From the NCBI GenBank assembly GCA_029864385.1, contig JAOTTL010000104.1:1-13239 (forward strand): 13,239 nt of DNA, given 5' to 3'. Below are positions 1 to 9,716 of this stretch, piece after piece (within the stretch, counting starts at the first letter, position 1; each line of letters opens with the position of its first letter). The notes under the pieces were generated by a model. That model was not told the origin of the DNA. It saw only the letters and a program-made list of their open reading frames with translations, and did not search any database. Both the position numbers and the translations under genes were made by a program. The DNA is from SG8-41 sp029864385 (lineage in GTDB: Bacteria; Pseudomonadota; Gammaproteobacteria; Burkholderiales; SG8-41).

Positions 1-4
1 CGAT

Positions 5-352
5 CTAGTCCCTCAGCGGATGAAACGGCGTCTTCTTGTACAGGTTTGGAACGATGACGAATGGCGTCCCCGTCGCGAGCAGAGTGTATCCGTCGGGATT
101 CGACTTCGCGGCGATTTCCGTTCCAATCAAGCTTCCTGCGCCCGTGCGGTTATCGATCACCACCTGCTTGCCCACATATTTCGATAGCCTCGTTGCGACG
201 ATACGTACGAGAACATCAGTAGATCCCCCCGCGCCAAACGGAATGATCATACGAATCGGTTTGTTCGGATACGGTTCGGCCGCTATCGCGCTAGAGACAA
301 ACGGCATCCCAAACGCGACAATTGCCAGCAAACTGCACAGACGTGCCTTCAT
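5..352 (-). pseudogene. Truncated Bug/TctC-family periplasmic solute-binding protein
   Basis: The first 115 residues match the Bug (TctC-like) family, periplasmic receptors for carboxylates and other small molecules in tripartite tricarboxylate transporters or as orphan receptors. A signal peptide is visible at residues 1-25 (Lys/Arg start, hydrophobic core, SSAIAA end). It is followed by the family hallmarks PIRMIIPFGAGGSTD (about 32-46) and DNRTGAGSLIGTEIAAK (about 67-83), then NPDGYTLL. The start at 352 is well supported: a GGAGGAGG ribosome binding site ends about 5 nt upstream. Full-length members are about 320 residues, but here an in-frame TAG follows residue 115 (PLRD), just where the family normally continues with its second lobe. 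Only four bases remain before the window edge, so nonsense mutation, frameshift and sequence error cannot be told apart. As written the product lacks most of the ligand-binding fold. Confidence 0.8.
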
Positions 353-470
353 GTTGCCTCCTCCTTGCAGGGATTGTCATGCGTGCGTCCACGCCAGTTT
401 AGCCCATGACCCTCGATGACTCCAAATACTCAGGCGGGGACGCGCGTTTCGCAGAATGAAATTTCACGCA

Positions 471-479
471 TGCTAACAT
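471..479 (+). promoter_or_regulatory. Possible extended -10 promoter element for the hydrolase-OsmC unit
   Basis: TGCTAACAT (TGn plus TAACAT) lies 25 nt upstream of the start codon at 504, in the 151-nt spacer between divergent genes. No convincing -35 hexamer is seen at 16-18 nt upstream, which is tolerable for extended -10 promoters. This is pattern matching only; the rest of the spacer (353-503) shows no gene or strong repeat. Confidence 0.3.
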
Positions 480-503
480 CCGTTAAGGTTTTGAGGATAC
501 AGA

Positions 504-1736
504 ATGAATTCCAGTCGAACCCTCGTACGATTCCCGGGCGCTTTCGGCACGAATCTCGCCGCGAATCTCGATTTGCCGTCATCGGAACCGCGTGCCTTTG
601 CCCTTTTTGCGCATTGCTTCACCTGCTCGAAAGACACGCTGGCCGCCTCCCGCATTAGCGCGGCCCTCGCAACGCACGGCATCGGGGTGCTCCGGTTCGA
701 CTTCACCGGACTGGGCGGGAGTGAGGGTGATTTCGCCAACACCAACTTCTCGTCCAATCTCGCGGACCTGGTTGCGGCTGCCGCGTGGCTGCGCGAGCAC
801 CACCGGGCGCCGACGATACTGGTCGGTCACAGCCTTGGCGGCGCCGCCGTGCTGGCCGCGGCGCGTGAAATACCGGAGGCGCTCGCCGTTGCGACCATCG
901 GCGCACCGTTCGATCCCGCTCATATTCGCCGCCTGCTGGCGCCCGCGCTCCCCGAGATCGCGGCCGCGGGCGAAGCGGAAGTAACTCTCGCGGGACGCCC
1001 GTTTCGCGTCAGGAAGCAGTTCCTGGATGATCTCGCCGACCGCAACAGCCGCGAAGCGATCGCGAGCCTCCGAAAGGCGCTGCTCGTTTTCCACTCGCCG
1101 CGCGACACAACGGTCGATATCGAGAACGCGGCCCAGATCTTCATGGCCGCCAGGCATCCCAAGAGCTTCGTCTCGCTCGATGACGCAGACCACCTGTTAA
1201 CGCGCAAGGAGGATGCCGCATACGTCGCGGCGGTGCTTGCTGCGTGGGCCGGCCGATATCTGGGCGAGCTGGCGGTGCAGGCTACTCGCCCGATTACATC
1301 GGGCGAGCCGGGCGTCGTCACGGTATCCGAGACCGGCGACGGGAAGTTCTCCCAGACCATCTCCGCTGGCAGGCATCAGCTGCGGGCCGATGAGCCCCCG
1401 GATGTCGGCGGCCAGGATTCCGGCCCCACGCCGTACGACCTGCTGCTCGCCGGGCTGGGGGCCTGCACTTCGATGACGCTGCGGATGTACGCCGAGCACA
1501 AACAACTCCCGCTGGAACGCGTCACGGTCCGCCTTCGCCACGACAAGGTACACGCCCGCGACTGCGCCGAGTGCGAGACCCAGGAAGGGAAGATTGACCG
1601 TATCGATCGCGAGATCGAGGTCCACGGAGCGCTCGATGAGGCGCAGCGCGCGCGGCTCCTGGAAATCGCGGACAAGTGCCCGGTGCACCGCACACTGCAC
1701 GCGGAGGTCTGGATCCAGACGCGCCTTGCCGGCTAG
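504..1736 (+). CDS. Bifunctional alpha/beta-hydrolase / OsmC-family fusion protein
   Basis: Cytoplasmic 410-residue fusion. Residues about 1-255 form an alpha/beta-hydrolase domain with nucleophile elbow GHSLGG (Ser110), probable acid Asp201 (HSPRD) and His230 (DADH), so the triad looks complete. Residues about 265-410 form an OsmC/Ohr-like domain with both redox cysteines in their usual contexts: Cys321 (LGACTSMT) and Cys392 (KCPVHRTL). OsmC proteins reduce organic hydroperoxides with a reactive cysteine pair; the hydrolase substrate cannot be read from sequence. The same fusion is a known architecture in Proteobacteria, so it is not a local accident. The ATG at 504 has GAGGA six nt upstream. 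It is the first gene of a run with an ABC exporter; the gap to the ATPase is 39 nt with no terminator. The native reaction of the fusion is not known to me; an esterase that frees acyl chains whose peroxides the OsmC half reduces is speculation. Confidence 0.93.
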   Translation: MNSSRTLVRFPGAFGTNLAANLDLPSSEPRAFALFAHCFTCSKDTLAASRISAALATHGIGVLRFDFTGLGGSEGDFANTNFSSNLADLVAAAAWLREHHRAPTILVGHSLGGAAVLAAAREIPEALAVATIGAPFDPAHIRRLLAPALPEIAAAGEAEVTLAGRPFRVRKQFLDDLADRNSREAIASLRKALLVFHSPRDTTVDIENAAQIFMAARHPKSFVSLDDADHLLTRKEDAAYVAAVLAAWAGRYLGELAVQATRPITSGEPGVVTVSETGDGKFSQTISAGRHQLRADEPPDVGGQDSGPTPYDLLLAGLGACTSMTLRMYAEHKQLPLERVTVRLRHDKVHARDCAECETQEGKIDRIDREIEVHGALDEAQRARLLEIADKCPVHRTLHAEVWIQTRLAG

Positions 1737-1775
1737 CGCTCGTCTCTCCCGGTCGTCACTGCCGGACCGGTCACC

Positions 1776-2447
1776 ATGCTGATCATCAGGGAACTTTGCA
1801 AATCGTACGGGGGCGCGCGGCCGCGCGAGTTGCTGCGGCGGCTTTCGCTCGAGCTCGGACGTGGCGAGTACGTGGCCATCCGGGGTGAGTCCGGCGCGGG
1901 CAAATCCACGCTGCTCAATCTCGTTGCGGGGCTCGATCGGCCTGACAGCGGCAGCATCATGCTCGACGGCACGGAGGTCACGGCCCTCGACGACACCGCG
2001 CGCACCCTCATGCGCCGGCGCCAAATCGGCTTTGTTTTCCAGGCATTTCACCTGTTGCCGCACCTGACTGTGGCGCAGAACGTCGCGCTGCCCCTCGCGC
2101 TCAACGGGATCGGAGGCCTCGCGGCGGCGGAGCGCGTCGAAGCCATGCTCGAAGCCGTCAATCTGGCCAGCGCCGCGAGCGTGTATCCGCGCGAGCTCTC
2201 CGGCGGAGAGATGCAGCGGGTGGCGATCGCCCGCGCGCTCGTTCACAGGCCTTTGCTGCTGCTCGCCGACGAACCCACCGGCAATCTCGACCCGGACACC
2301 GCGATGCAGGTACTGTCCCTGTTCCGCGAGCGGGTGAAAAGCGAAGGGGGAACAGGCATTCTCGTGACCCATTCCGAGCGTGCCGCAGCAACCGCCGATC
2401 GCGTGCTGGCGCTCACGGTGAATGGCCTGGAGCCGGCGGCACCATGA
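1776..2447 (+). CDS. ABC transporter ATP-binding protein (LolD/YbbA/MacB-type, AttE-like)
   Basis: A 223-residue nucleotide-binding subunit with every motif intact: Walker A GESGAGKST (37-45), Q-loop Gln89, signature LSGGEMQRVAIARAL (141-155), Walker B LLLLADEP with catalytic Glu166, D-loop after TGNLD, and H-loop His199. The LSGGE/TGNLD pattern is typical of ATPases that pair with FtsX-like permeases and drive mechanotransmission or lipoprotein/lipid extraction at the inner membrane rather than ordinary import. Its TGA overlaps the ATG of the permease (ATGA at 2444-2447), which implies translational coupling and a dedicated partnership. No good Shine-Dalgarno precedes the ATG at 1776, so it may depend on translation from upstream. 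The neighbourhood (large permease, then a calycin-like secreted protein) suggests the AttE role in AttEFGH-type systems. Confidence 0.93.
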   Translation: MLIIRELCKSYGGARPRELLRRLSLELGRGEYVAIRGESGAGKSTLLNLVAGLDRPDSGSIMLDGTEVTALDDTARTLMRRRQIGFVFQAFHLLPHLTVAQNVALPLALNGIGGLAAAERVEAMLEAVNLASAASVYPRELSGGEMQRVAIARALVHRPLLLLADEPTGNLDPDTAMQVLSLFRERVKSEGGTGILVTHSERAAATADRVLALTVNGLEPAAP

Positions 2448-4984
2448 CCGCGATCGCACGCCCGCTACTGGGGCAACGGTTCGTCCTGTTTCACACGCTC
2501 GTCCTCGGTCCCTTGCGCGAGAACCCGGGCCGTACCGCACTGGCCATTGTCGCGATTGCGCTTGGCGTGGCCCTCGGCGTTGCCGTGCACCTGATCAACG
2601 CAAGCGCCCTTAACGAGTTCGAGGTGGCAGCACGTCACCTCGCCGGCGAAGCCGATCTGGTGATCCGCGGTCCACGCGCCGGTTTCGACCAAGCGCTCTA
2701 TCCCAAGCTGGCGCGTTTGCCGCAGGTGGAGGCGGCAAACCCCGCCGTGGATCTCGAAGTCCCTCTGGTCGGTCGTCCTGGAAGTCTGCGCATCATCGGT
2801 TTCGATCCGCTGCAAGCCGCACGCGTGCAGCCGTCGCTGGTGCCGGAGGATTACGGCCTGTTGAGCGATCTCTTCGACGCCAACGCCGTCCTGCTCTCAG
2901 CCGCAGCGGCGGAATGGCTCGGTCTCGAAACCGGCGCCGAGCTCCGCGTGCGCGTGGGAACGCGTCCCGTCAGGTTGAAAGTCATCGGAGCACTGCCGGC
3001 GGGAGTCTACCGCCAGCGACTCGGAGTCATGGACATTGCGTCGGCTCAATGGCGGCTCGCGCAGCTCGGGCGGTTGAATCGGATCGCACTGCGGCTCAAG
3101 GGGGGAACCGATGTCCAGGCCTTTCGCCGGGAACTGGAAGCACTGCTGCCGGCCGGCGTGCACGCCGTGACACCAGACAGCGAGGGCGAGCATCGGGCCG
3201 CCCTCACCCGCGCCTACCGTCTCAACCTCGACATGCTGGCGCTCATCGCCCTCTTCACCGGGGCATTCCTGGTCTTCTCTTCCCAGGTGCTGGTGCTGCT
3301 GCGCCGCCGCTCACAGTTTGCGCTGCTGCGCGCGATGGGGCTGACGCGCGTCGACCTCGCGGGATATCTCGTGGCCGAAGGCGCCGCAGTGGGAATCATC
3401 GGTGCGGCTCTCGGCGTCGTGGCCGGTTACGCGCTCGCACGCGCCGCATTGCTCCTGGTCGGCGCGGACCTCGGGGCGGGTTACTTCCGCAGCATCGTAG
3501 CGGACGTTGCCGTCGAGCCCCGAGTCCTCGTCGTGTTCTTCGCACTGGGCATTCTCTTTGCCGTGCTCGGCACGCTCGGACCGGCATGGGAAGCGGCTCA
3601 TCGGGCACCCGCGCGCGCACTGCGCGCTGGCGACGAGGAGGAGTCCCTCGAACACCTGCGTTCGCCAGCAGCCGGGCTGGGCGCCACAGCCGCAGGCCTG
3701 CTGCTAACGCTCGCCCCCGCCGTCAACGGACTGCCCATTGCCGGTTACGCGGCAATCGCACTCATTTTGTTCGGCGCCGTCCTGTTGATGCCGCGGTTCG
3801 CGGCCGCGTTGTTCAGTTGCCTGCCGGTGCCGGCCGGTGCCCCGTCCGCCGTCGCCATCGCTCAGCTCAAGGCCACGCCCCGGCGCTCTGCCATCAGCAT
3901 CGCCGCAATTGTCATCAGCTTCAGTTTCATGGTCTCGATGCTGATCATGGTGAGCTCGTTCCGCGTTTCGCTGGAAACCTGGCTCGGCCGCATGCTTCCG
4001 GCCGACCTTTACCTGCGCGCAGCCCGTTCCGGCGAAACGGCGTTCCTCACCCCCAAAGAGCAGGTACGCATTGCATCGATACCAGGTTTCGAGCGCGTAC
4101 AATTTCTTCGCGCCCAGACCGTGCTGCTCACCCCGGAGCGTCCCGCCGTGAACCTTCACGCGAGGCCGATCGAAGCCGCCGCCGCTGACAAGGTGCTGCC
4201 GCTCATCGCTCCTCCACTAATTCCGCCTGCCGGCGCGCCGCCGCCGGTGTGGATCTCCGAGGTGGCATCGGATCTGCACGGCCTGCGCCAGGGCGACATC
4301 CTGCGCCTACCGCTTGGCGGAAAATTAATTCTATGTACCGTCGCTGGAATCTGGCGCGATTACGCGCGGCAGAACGGAGCCATCGTAATCGACCGCGGAC
4401 TCTACACCCGCTTCACCGGTGACCACCTCGCCAACGAGGCGGCGATATGGCTGCGCGATGGTGTGAACGTTACCGAAGCGCAGCAAGCCCTGCGCAGGCA
4501 ACTGCCAAAGGAAGCCATGGTCGAAATCACCTCGACGCGCGAGGTCCGTGCAGCATCGCTGCGGATCTTTGACCGCACCTTCGCGATTACTTACGCGCTG
4601 GAGATCGCCGCGGTCGTCATCGGGCTGTTCGGCGTGGGGGCGAGCTTTGGTGCTCAGGCGCTTGCCCGCCGCCGCGAGTTCGGGGTGCTGCGCCACCTCG
4701 GCATGACACGGCAGCAGATCGGCGCGATGCTCGGTCAGGAAGGTGCGATCGTCGCCGCACTCGGCGTCGCGGCCGGGCTCGTCGTGGGCTGGGTCGTGGG
4801 ACTGGTCCTCATCCACGTGATCAACCGCCAGTCCTTCCACTGGAGTATGGAGCTGCATATGCCATGGGCGCCTCTAGCGGGCTTCGCGGCGCTCGTCGTT
4901 GCCGCCGCCGCCCTCACCGCGGTGTGGAGCGGCCGGGCTGCGATGAAAGAGGACGTCGTTCGCGCCGTTCGTGAAGACTGGTAA
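2444..4984 (+). CDS. ABC transporter permease, large FtsX/MacB-like protein (YbbP/AttFG-like)
   Basis: An 846-residue inner-membrane permease made of two FtsX-type halves. Predicted spans by hydrophobicity: about 31-52, 263-287, 311-338, 359-383, 409-427, 431-455, 483-505, 713-737, 766-793 and 808-830, i.e. ten, the layout of the YbbP family. Two large soluble regions (about 53-262 and 506-712) would face the periplasm. The paired sequences LRRRSQFALLRAMGLTR (286-302) and ARRREFGVLRHLGMTR (741-756) are the cytoplasmic coupling segments that contact the ATPase, one per half, and show the internal duplication. It probably moves lipids, lipoproteins or another hydrophobic ligand out of the inner membrane together with the upstream ATPase and hands it to the secreted calycin protein encoded next. 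The substrate is inferred from context only. Start overlaps the ATPase stop codon. Confidence 0.93.
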   Translation: MTAIARPLLGQRFVLFHTLVLGPLRENPGRTALAIVAIALGVALGVAVHLINASALNEFEVAARHLAGEADLVIRGPRAGFDQALYPKLARLPQVEAANPAVDLEVPLVGRPGSLRIIGFDPLQAARVQPSLVPEDYGLLSDLFDANAVLLSAAAAEWLGLETGAELRVRVGTRPVRLKVIGALPAGVYRQRLGVMDIASAQWRLAQLGRLNRIALRLKGGTDVQAFRRELEALLPAGVHAVTPDSEGEHRAALTRAYRLNLDMLALIALFTGAFLVFSSQVLVLLRRRSQFALLRAMGLTRVDLAGYLVAEGAAVGIIGAALGVVAGYALARAALLLVGADLGAGYFRSIVADVAVEPRVLVVFFALGILFAVLGTLGPAWEAAHRAPARALRAGDEEESLEHLRSPAAGLGATAAGLLLTLAPAVNGLPIAGYAAIALILFGAVLLMPRFAAALFSCLPVPAGAPSAVAIAQLKATPRRSAISIAAIVISFSFMVSMLIMVSSFRVSLETWLGRMLPADLYLRAARSGETAFLTPKEQVRIASIPGFERVQFLRAQTVLLTPERPAVNLHARPIEAAAADKVLPLIAPPLIPPAGAPPPVWISEVASDLHGLRQGDILRLPLGGKLILCTVAGIWRDYARQNGAIVIDRGLYTRFTGDHLANEAAIWLRDGVNVTEAQQALRRQLPKEAMVEITSTREVRAASLRIFDRTFAITYALEIAAVVIGLFGVGASFGAQALARRREFGVLRHLGMTRQQIGAMLGQEGAIVAALGVAAGLVVGWVVGLVLIHVINRQSFHWSMELHMPWAPLAGFAALVVAAAALTAVWSGRAAMKEDVVRAVREDW

Positions 4985-5000
4985 AGGCATCAAGACGCCG

Positions 5001-6140
5001 ATGAACGCCGATAGATCCGGAATTCTGAGGAAACGGCGGACGCTGTTGTGGCTCGCCGGTCTGCTCGCTGCACCGCGCGCCTTTGCGCAGCCCGCAAGCC
5101 ACGAATCAGACATCACTCGTCACTCGTCACTCATCACGCAGTTCGCGCCCGTTGTGCCGGGGCACCAACTTCGATTTCCCCGGGACGCGGGAAGCCATCC
5201 CGATTTCCGGCTCGAGTGGTGGTACGTCACCGGCTGGCTTAACCAAGGAACCGGGCAGCCGCTTGGATTCCAGATCACCTTCTTCCGGGGCCGTCCCGAG
5301 CTGCGACAGGACAACCCGAGCGCGTTTACGCCACACCAGGTCATCATTGCGCACGCCGCACTCTCCGATCCCGGGCATGGGCGGTTGATCCACACCCAAC
5401 GGGCGGCGCGCGCGGCGTTCGATCTCGCCGGCGCCGCGCTGGACGGCACGCGGGTCTGGATCGATGAATGGCGGCTTCATCAAGAAGAAAACTCCTACCG
5501 CGCGCGCATCGCGGCGCAGGAGTTTTCTTTAGAGCTGGCGTTCACGGCAACTCAGCCGCCATTGTTGCAGGGTGAAAACGGATTCAGCCGAAAGGGACCG
5601 GCTCCGGAATCGGCGAGCTACTATTACAGCGTGCCCCATCTCCGCGTGAGCGGAACATTAGCCCGTGGCGGGACCCAACAACGGGTCGTTGGCACCGCGT
5701 GGCTGGACCATGAATGGTCATCGCACTACTTGGAGAAGGACGCCACGGGCTGGGACTGGATCGGAATCAACCTCACCGATGGCAGTGCGCTCATGGCTTT
5801 TCGCATGCGCGACAGACAAGGCGGCCATCTCTGGGCGGGTGGCGCACTGCGCCACGCGAATGGCCGCCTTGAGGTATTTTCGCCGGACCAAGTGCGTTTC
5901 ATTCCCCTTCGTGAGTGGAAATCGCCACGCACGGGGACGAATTATCCAGTGTCATTTCTGGTAAGAGCGGGCGATCGCGAGTTCGCGATCGAACCGCTCT
6001 TTGACGATCAGGAAAACGACACCCGCACCTCCACCGGGACGATCTACTGGGAGGGAGCGGTGCGGGCTTACCGTGGCGGCAACGAAGCTGGCCTGGGCTA
6101 CCTGGAACTCACCGGCTACTGGCGCCCGCTGAACCTCTAG
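5001..6140 (+). CDS. AttH/CrtC-like calycin (lipocalin-like) secreted protein
   Basis: Exported protein of the AttH/hydroxyneurosporene-synthase-like family (often labelled carotenoid 1,2-hydratase), whose Nitrosomonas europaea representative NE1406 has a double calycin fold thought to bind lipids. From the ATG at 5001 the protein is 379 residues. A signal peptide is evident: RKRR, a Leu-rich core, and AFAQ around residue 29. Family motifs in order: LEWWYVTGWL (about 71-80), HAALSD (about 118-123), GTAWLDHEWS (about 231-240), GWDWIGINL (about 250-258) and a C-terminal GYLELTGYW. A GTG at 4971 inside the permease gene is an alternative start adding ten residues; neither has a good ribosome binding site, and the ATG gives the more normal signal-peptide n-region. 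The segment after the signal peptide (HESDITRHSSLITQ) is encoded by a short tandem repeat and is probably a linker. A carotenoid hydratase role is unlikely, as no carotenoid gene is nearby; lipid carriage for the adjacent ABC exporter fits better. Confidence 0.88.
   Translation: MNADRSGILRKRRTLLWLAGLLAAPRAFAQPASHESDITRHSSLITQFAPVVPGHQLRFPRDAGSHPDFRLEWWYVTGWLNQGTGQPLGFQITFFRGRPELRQDNPSAFTPHQVIIAHAALSDPGHGRLIHTQRAARAAFDLAGAALDGTRVWIDEWRLHQEENSYRARIAAQEFSLELAFTATQPPLLQGENGFSRKGPAPESASYYYSVPHLRVSGTLARGGTQQRVVGTAWLDHEWSSHYLEKDATGWDWIGINLTDGSALMAFRMRDRQGGHLWAGGALRHANGRLEVFSPDQVRFIPLREWKSPRTGTNYPVSFLVRAGDREFAIEPLFDDQENDTRTSTGTIYWEGAVRAYRGGNEAGLGYLELTGYWRPLNL
5113..5140 (+). repeat. Heptamer tandem repeat (TCACTCG-like) inside the calycin gene
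   Basis: Four successive 7-nt units, TCACTCG, TCACTCG, TCACTCA and TCACGCA, lie just after the signal-peptide codons. The period is not a multiple of three, so unit gain or loss would shift the frame unless three units changed together. Related words recur at 6211-6310. Confidence 0.75.
5485..5529 (+). other. Strong 12-bp inverted repeat inside the calycin gene
   Basis: AAGAAAACTCCT (5485-5496) is perfectly complementary to AGGAGTTTTCTT (5518-5529) across a 21-nt loop, and the loop contains an inner CCGCG/CGCGG pair (5498-5502 with 5510-5514). The 3' arm ends in a T-rich stretch, so the transcript could fold into a terminator-like hairpin in mid-gene. Function is unknown; it may be chance of codon choice. 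Confidence 0.6.
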
Positions 6141-6210
6141 CCTTTATCCGGAATGGCGTTCGACTGCCCGCAAGCCGTCGCTGGAGGCCGACACGCCACT
6201 GATACGAACG

Positions 6211-6310
6211 GAGTGATGAGTGCTGGTGATGAAAAATGGTGATGAAGAGCGTAAAAGTGCGGTACATCACCAGTACCCATCACCATTTCTCGTCACTATT
6301 TCTCATCACC
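6211..6310. repeat. Dispersed GTGATGA / TCATCAC repeat cluster with inverted symmetry
   Basis: The 231-nt convergent gap 6141-6371 holds no gene but contains an array of GTGATG words (6214-6244) followed by their complements CATCAC (6265-6310). CTGGTGATG at 6223-6231 matches CATCACCAG at 6265-6273, and AAATGGTGATG at 6234-6244 matches CATCACCATTT at 6278-6288. The two pairs are in staggered, not nested, order, so more than one fold is possible. The right half also carries TCGTCACT and CTCATCAC, the same words as the tandem repeat at 5113-5140. It could act as a bidirectional 3' structure between convergent genes. It does not have the regular spacing of a CRISPR. Confidence 0.7.
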
Positions 6311-6371
6311 AATCTTTCTCCATTGTTGTCCATTCGCCTCGCGCCCGAGCGGCAACGCGTAGGGCACGCAA

Positions 6372-6902
6372 TCAATTGAGTTTCGGCGGAGGGCCCGCCT
6401 GGACGGTTTCGGGTTGCTGGGCGCCCTCGTGCAACATAAGGTTCATATCCCAGTCGGCCTTCGCCACCGCTTCGCGCAGAAGACGGGAAAAGATGTGCAG
6501 AAGCTTGGCGTCGAGTGTCATATCGATGCCGTGCCCTTCCTGCGGGTGCAGGCTCAGCACCTGCGTCCCGGTGTCGCGACGCTTCCCCCGCGCCTTGACG
6601 AGCACGATCGGTGCTTCGCCGAAGGGCATGGTGCGCGGGGTTTCCTCGAACTTCTTGGAATAATTGGCTTGCTGCGCGTAGCCTTCATGCTGGATGTCGA
6701 GGACCGTGCGGCGCGTCTGAGCATCGTGCTGCTGCTGCACCGCCTGGTCCCACTCCAGCATCCGAACCAGCATCTCCCACAACCGCCGGACGAAGCGGCG
6801 TGTCAGCCAGAACCGGAACTCGCTCCCCTCGGTCGTGGAGAGGCGCAGGAGAATGCGATCCTGCGTCTCGTCGTAGCGCACCTGGATCTGGTGAATCGAC
6901 AT
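6372..6902 (-). CDS. Uncharacterised 176-residue protein downstream of clpB
   Basis: I do not recognise a named family. The N-terminal 40 residues (MSIHQIQVRYDETQDRILLR then FWLTRRFVRRLWEML) look like a small beta-sheet followed by an amphipathic, Arg-rich helix. The middle (about 52-85) is rich in Gln, Asp and His (DQAVQQQHDAQTRR) and probably helical or flexible. Residues about 95-150 have a mixed alpha/beta pattern, and the tail (QPETVQAGPPPKLN) is likely disordered. No signal peptide, membrane span or metal motif is visible, so a cytoplasmic protein is expected. The reading frame is preferred over the overlapping rightward frames because it is long, starts with ATG, and lies codirectionally 90 nt behind clpB. 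That placement suggests co-transcription from the clpB heat-shock promoter, possibly reduced by the GC-rich palindrome between them. Confidence 0.75.
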   Translation of the reverse strand: MSIHQIQVRYDETQDRILLRLSTTEGSEFRFWLTRRFVRRLWEMLVRMLEWDQAVQQQHDAQTRRTVLDIQHEGYAQQANYSKKFEETPRTMPFGEAPIVLVKARGKRRDTGTQVLSLHPQEGHGIDMTLDAKLLHIFSRLLREAVAKADWDMNLMLHEGAQQPETVQAGPPPKLN

Positions 6903-6973
6903 GACAGTGTTATCCGGAAGCGTTCTCGCCCCTTATTCTATTTTCTCCCGGCGCCGCGATAAAGCCCTCACTG

Positions 6974-6987
6974 GCCGGGCGCCCGGC
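6974..6987 (-). terminator. GC-rich palindrome directly after clpB
   Basis: GCCGGGCGCCCGGC is a perfect 14-bp palindrome starting five nt past the clpB stop codon. On the leftward transcript it is followed by a weak CTTTAT stretch rather than a real U-tract. It may act as a 3'-end stabiliser or partial attenuator before the 176-residue gene; a full intrinsic terminator is doubtful. Confidence 0.35.
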
Positions 6988-6992
6988 TGCGC

Positions 6993-9584
<2,592 letters not shown>

Positions 9585-9614
9585 ATCGCTACCGTCGCGG
9601 GTTGCCTTCTCATG

Positions 9615-9642
9615 ATATTGGGCAGGTCAGGGAGTTTTCAAG
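9615..9642 (-). promoter_or_regulatory. Sigma-32 (RpoH) heat-shock promoter of clpB
   Basis: Reading leftward, CTTGAAA (complement of 9636-9642) is followed after 13 nt by CCCAATAT (complement of 9615-9622). The RpoH consensus is CTTGAAA, 13-14 nt, CCCCATnT, so the -35 is perfect and the -10 differs at one defined position. Transcription would start near 9608, giving a leader of roughly 25 nt before the clpB ATG at 9584. Confidence 0.88.
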
Positions 9643-9716
9643 AGGCTCCGCCAGGCAAATCATGCTTCAATCCAGCAACTTACCTGCGCGAAATGAATTC
9701 CGGCTGCGCCCTCGCG

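Noticed and set aside
2914..4188. 424-codon open frame overlapping the permease in another frame
   Set aside because: Very Arg/Gly/Ala-rich translation with no domain pattern; lies wholly inside the well-supported permease gene.
5001..6140. Carotenoid 1,2-hydratase as the true function
   Set aside because: The name comes from distant CrtC similarity; there is no carotenoid gene in the window, and the ABC exporter context points to an AttH-like lipid role.
6211..6310. CRISPR array
   Set aside because: The repeated words are 6-11 nt, irregularly spaced, occur in both orientations, and there are no cas genes.
6414..6962. Rightward open frame opposite the 176-residue protein
   Set aside because: Starts within the convergent gene, Leu/Pro/Arg-rich and without a ribosome binding site; the leftward frame fits the clpB unit better, though neither has a known family.
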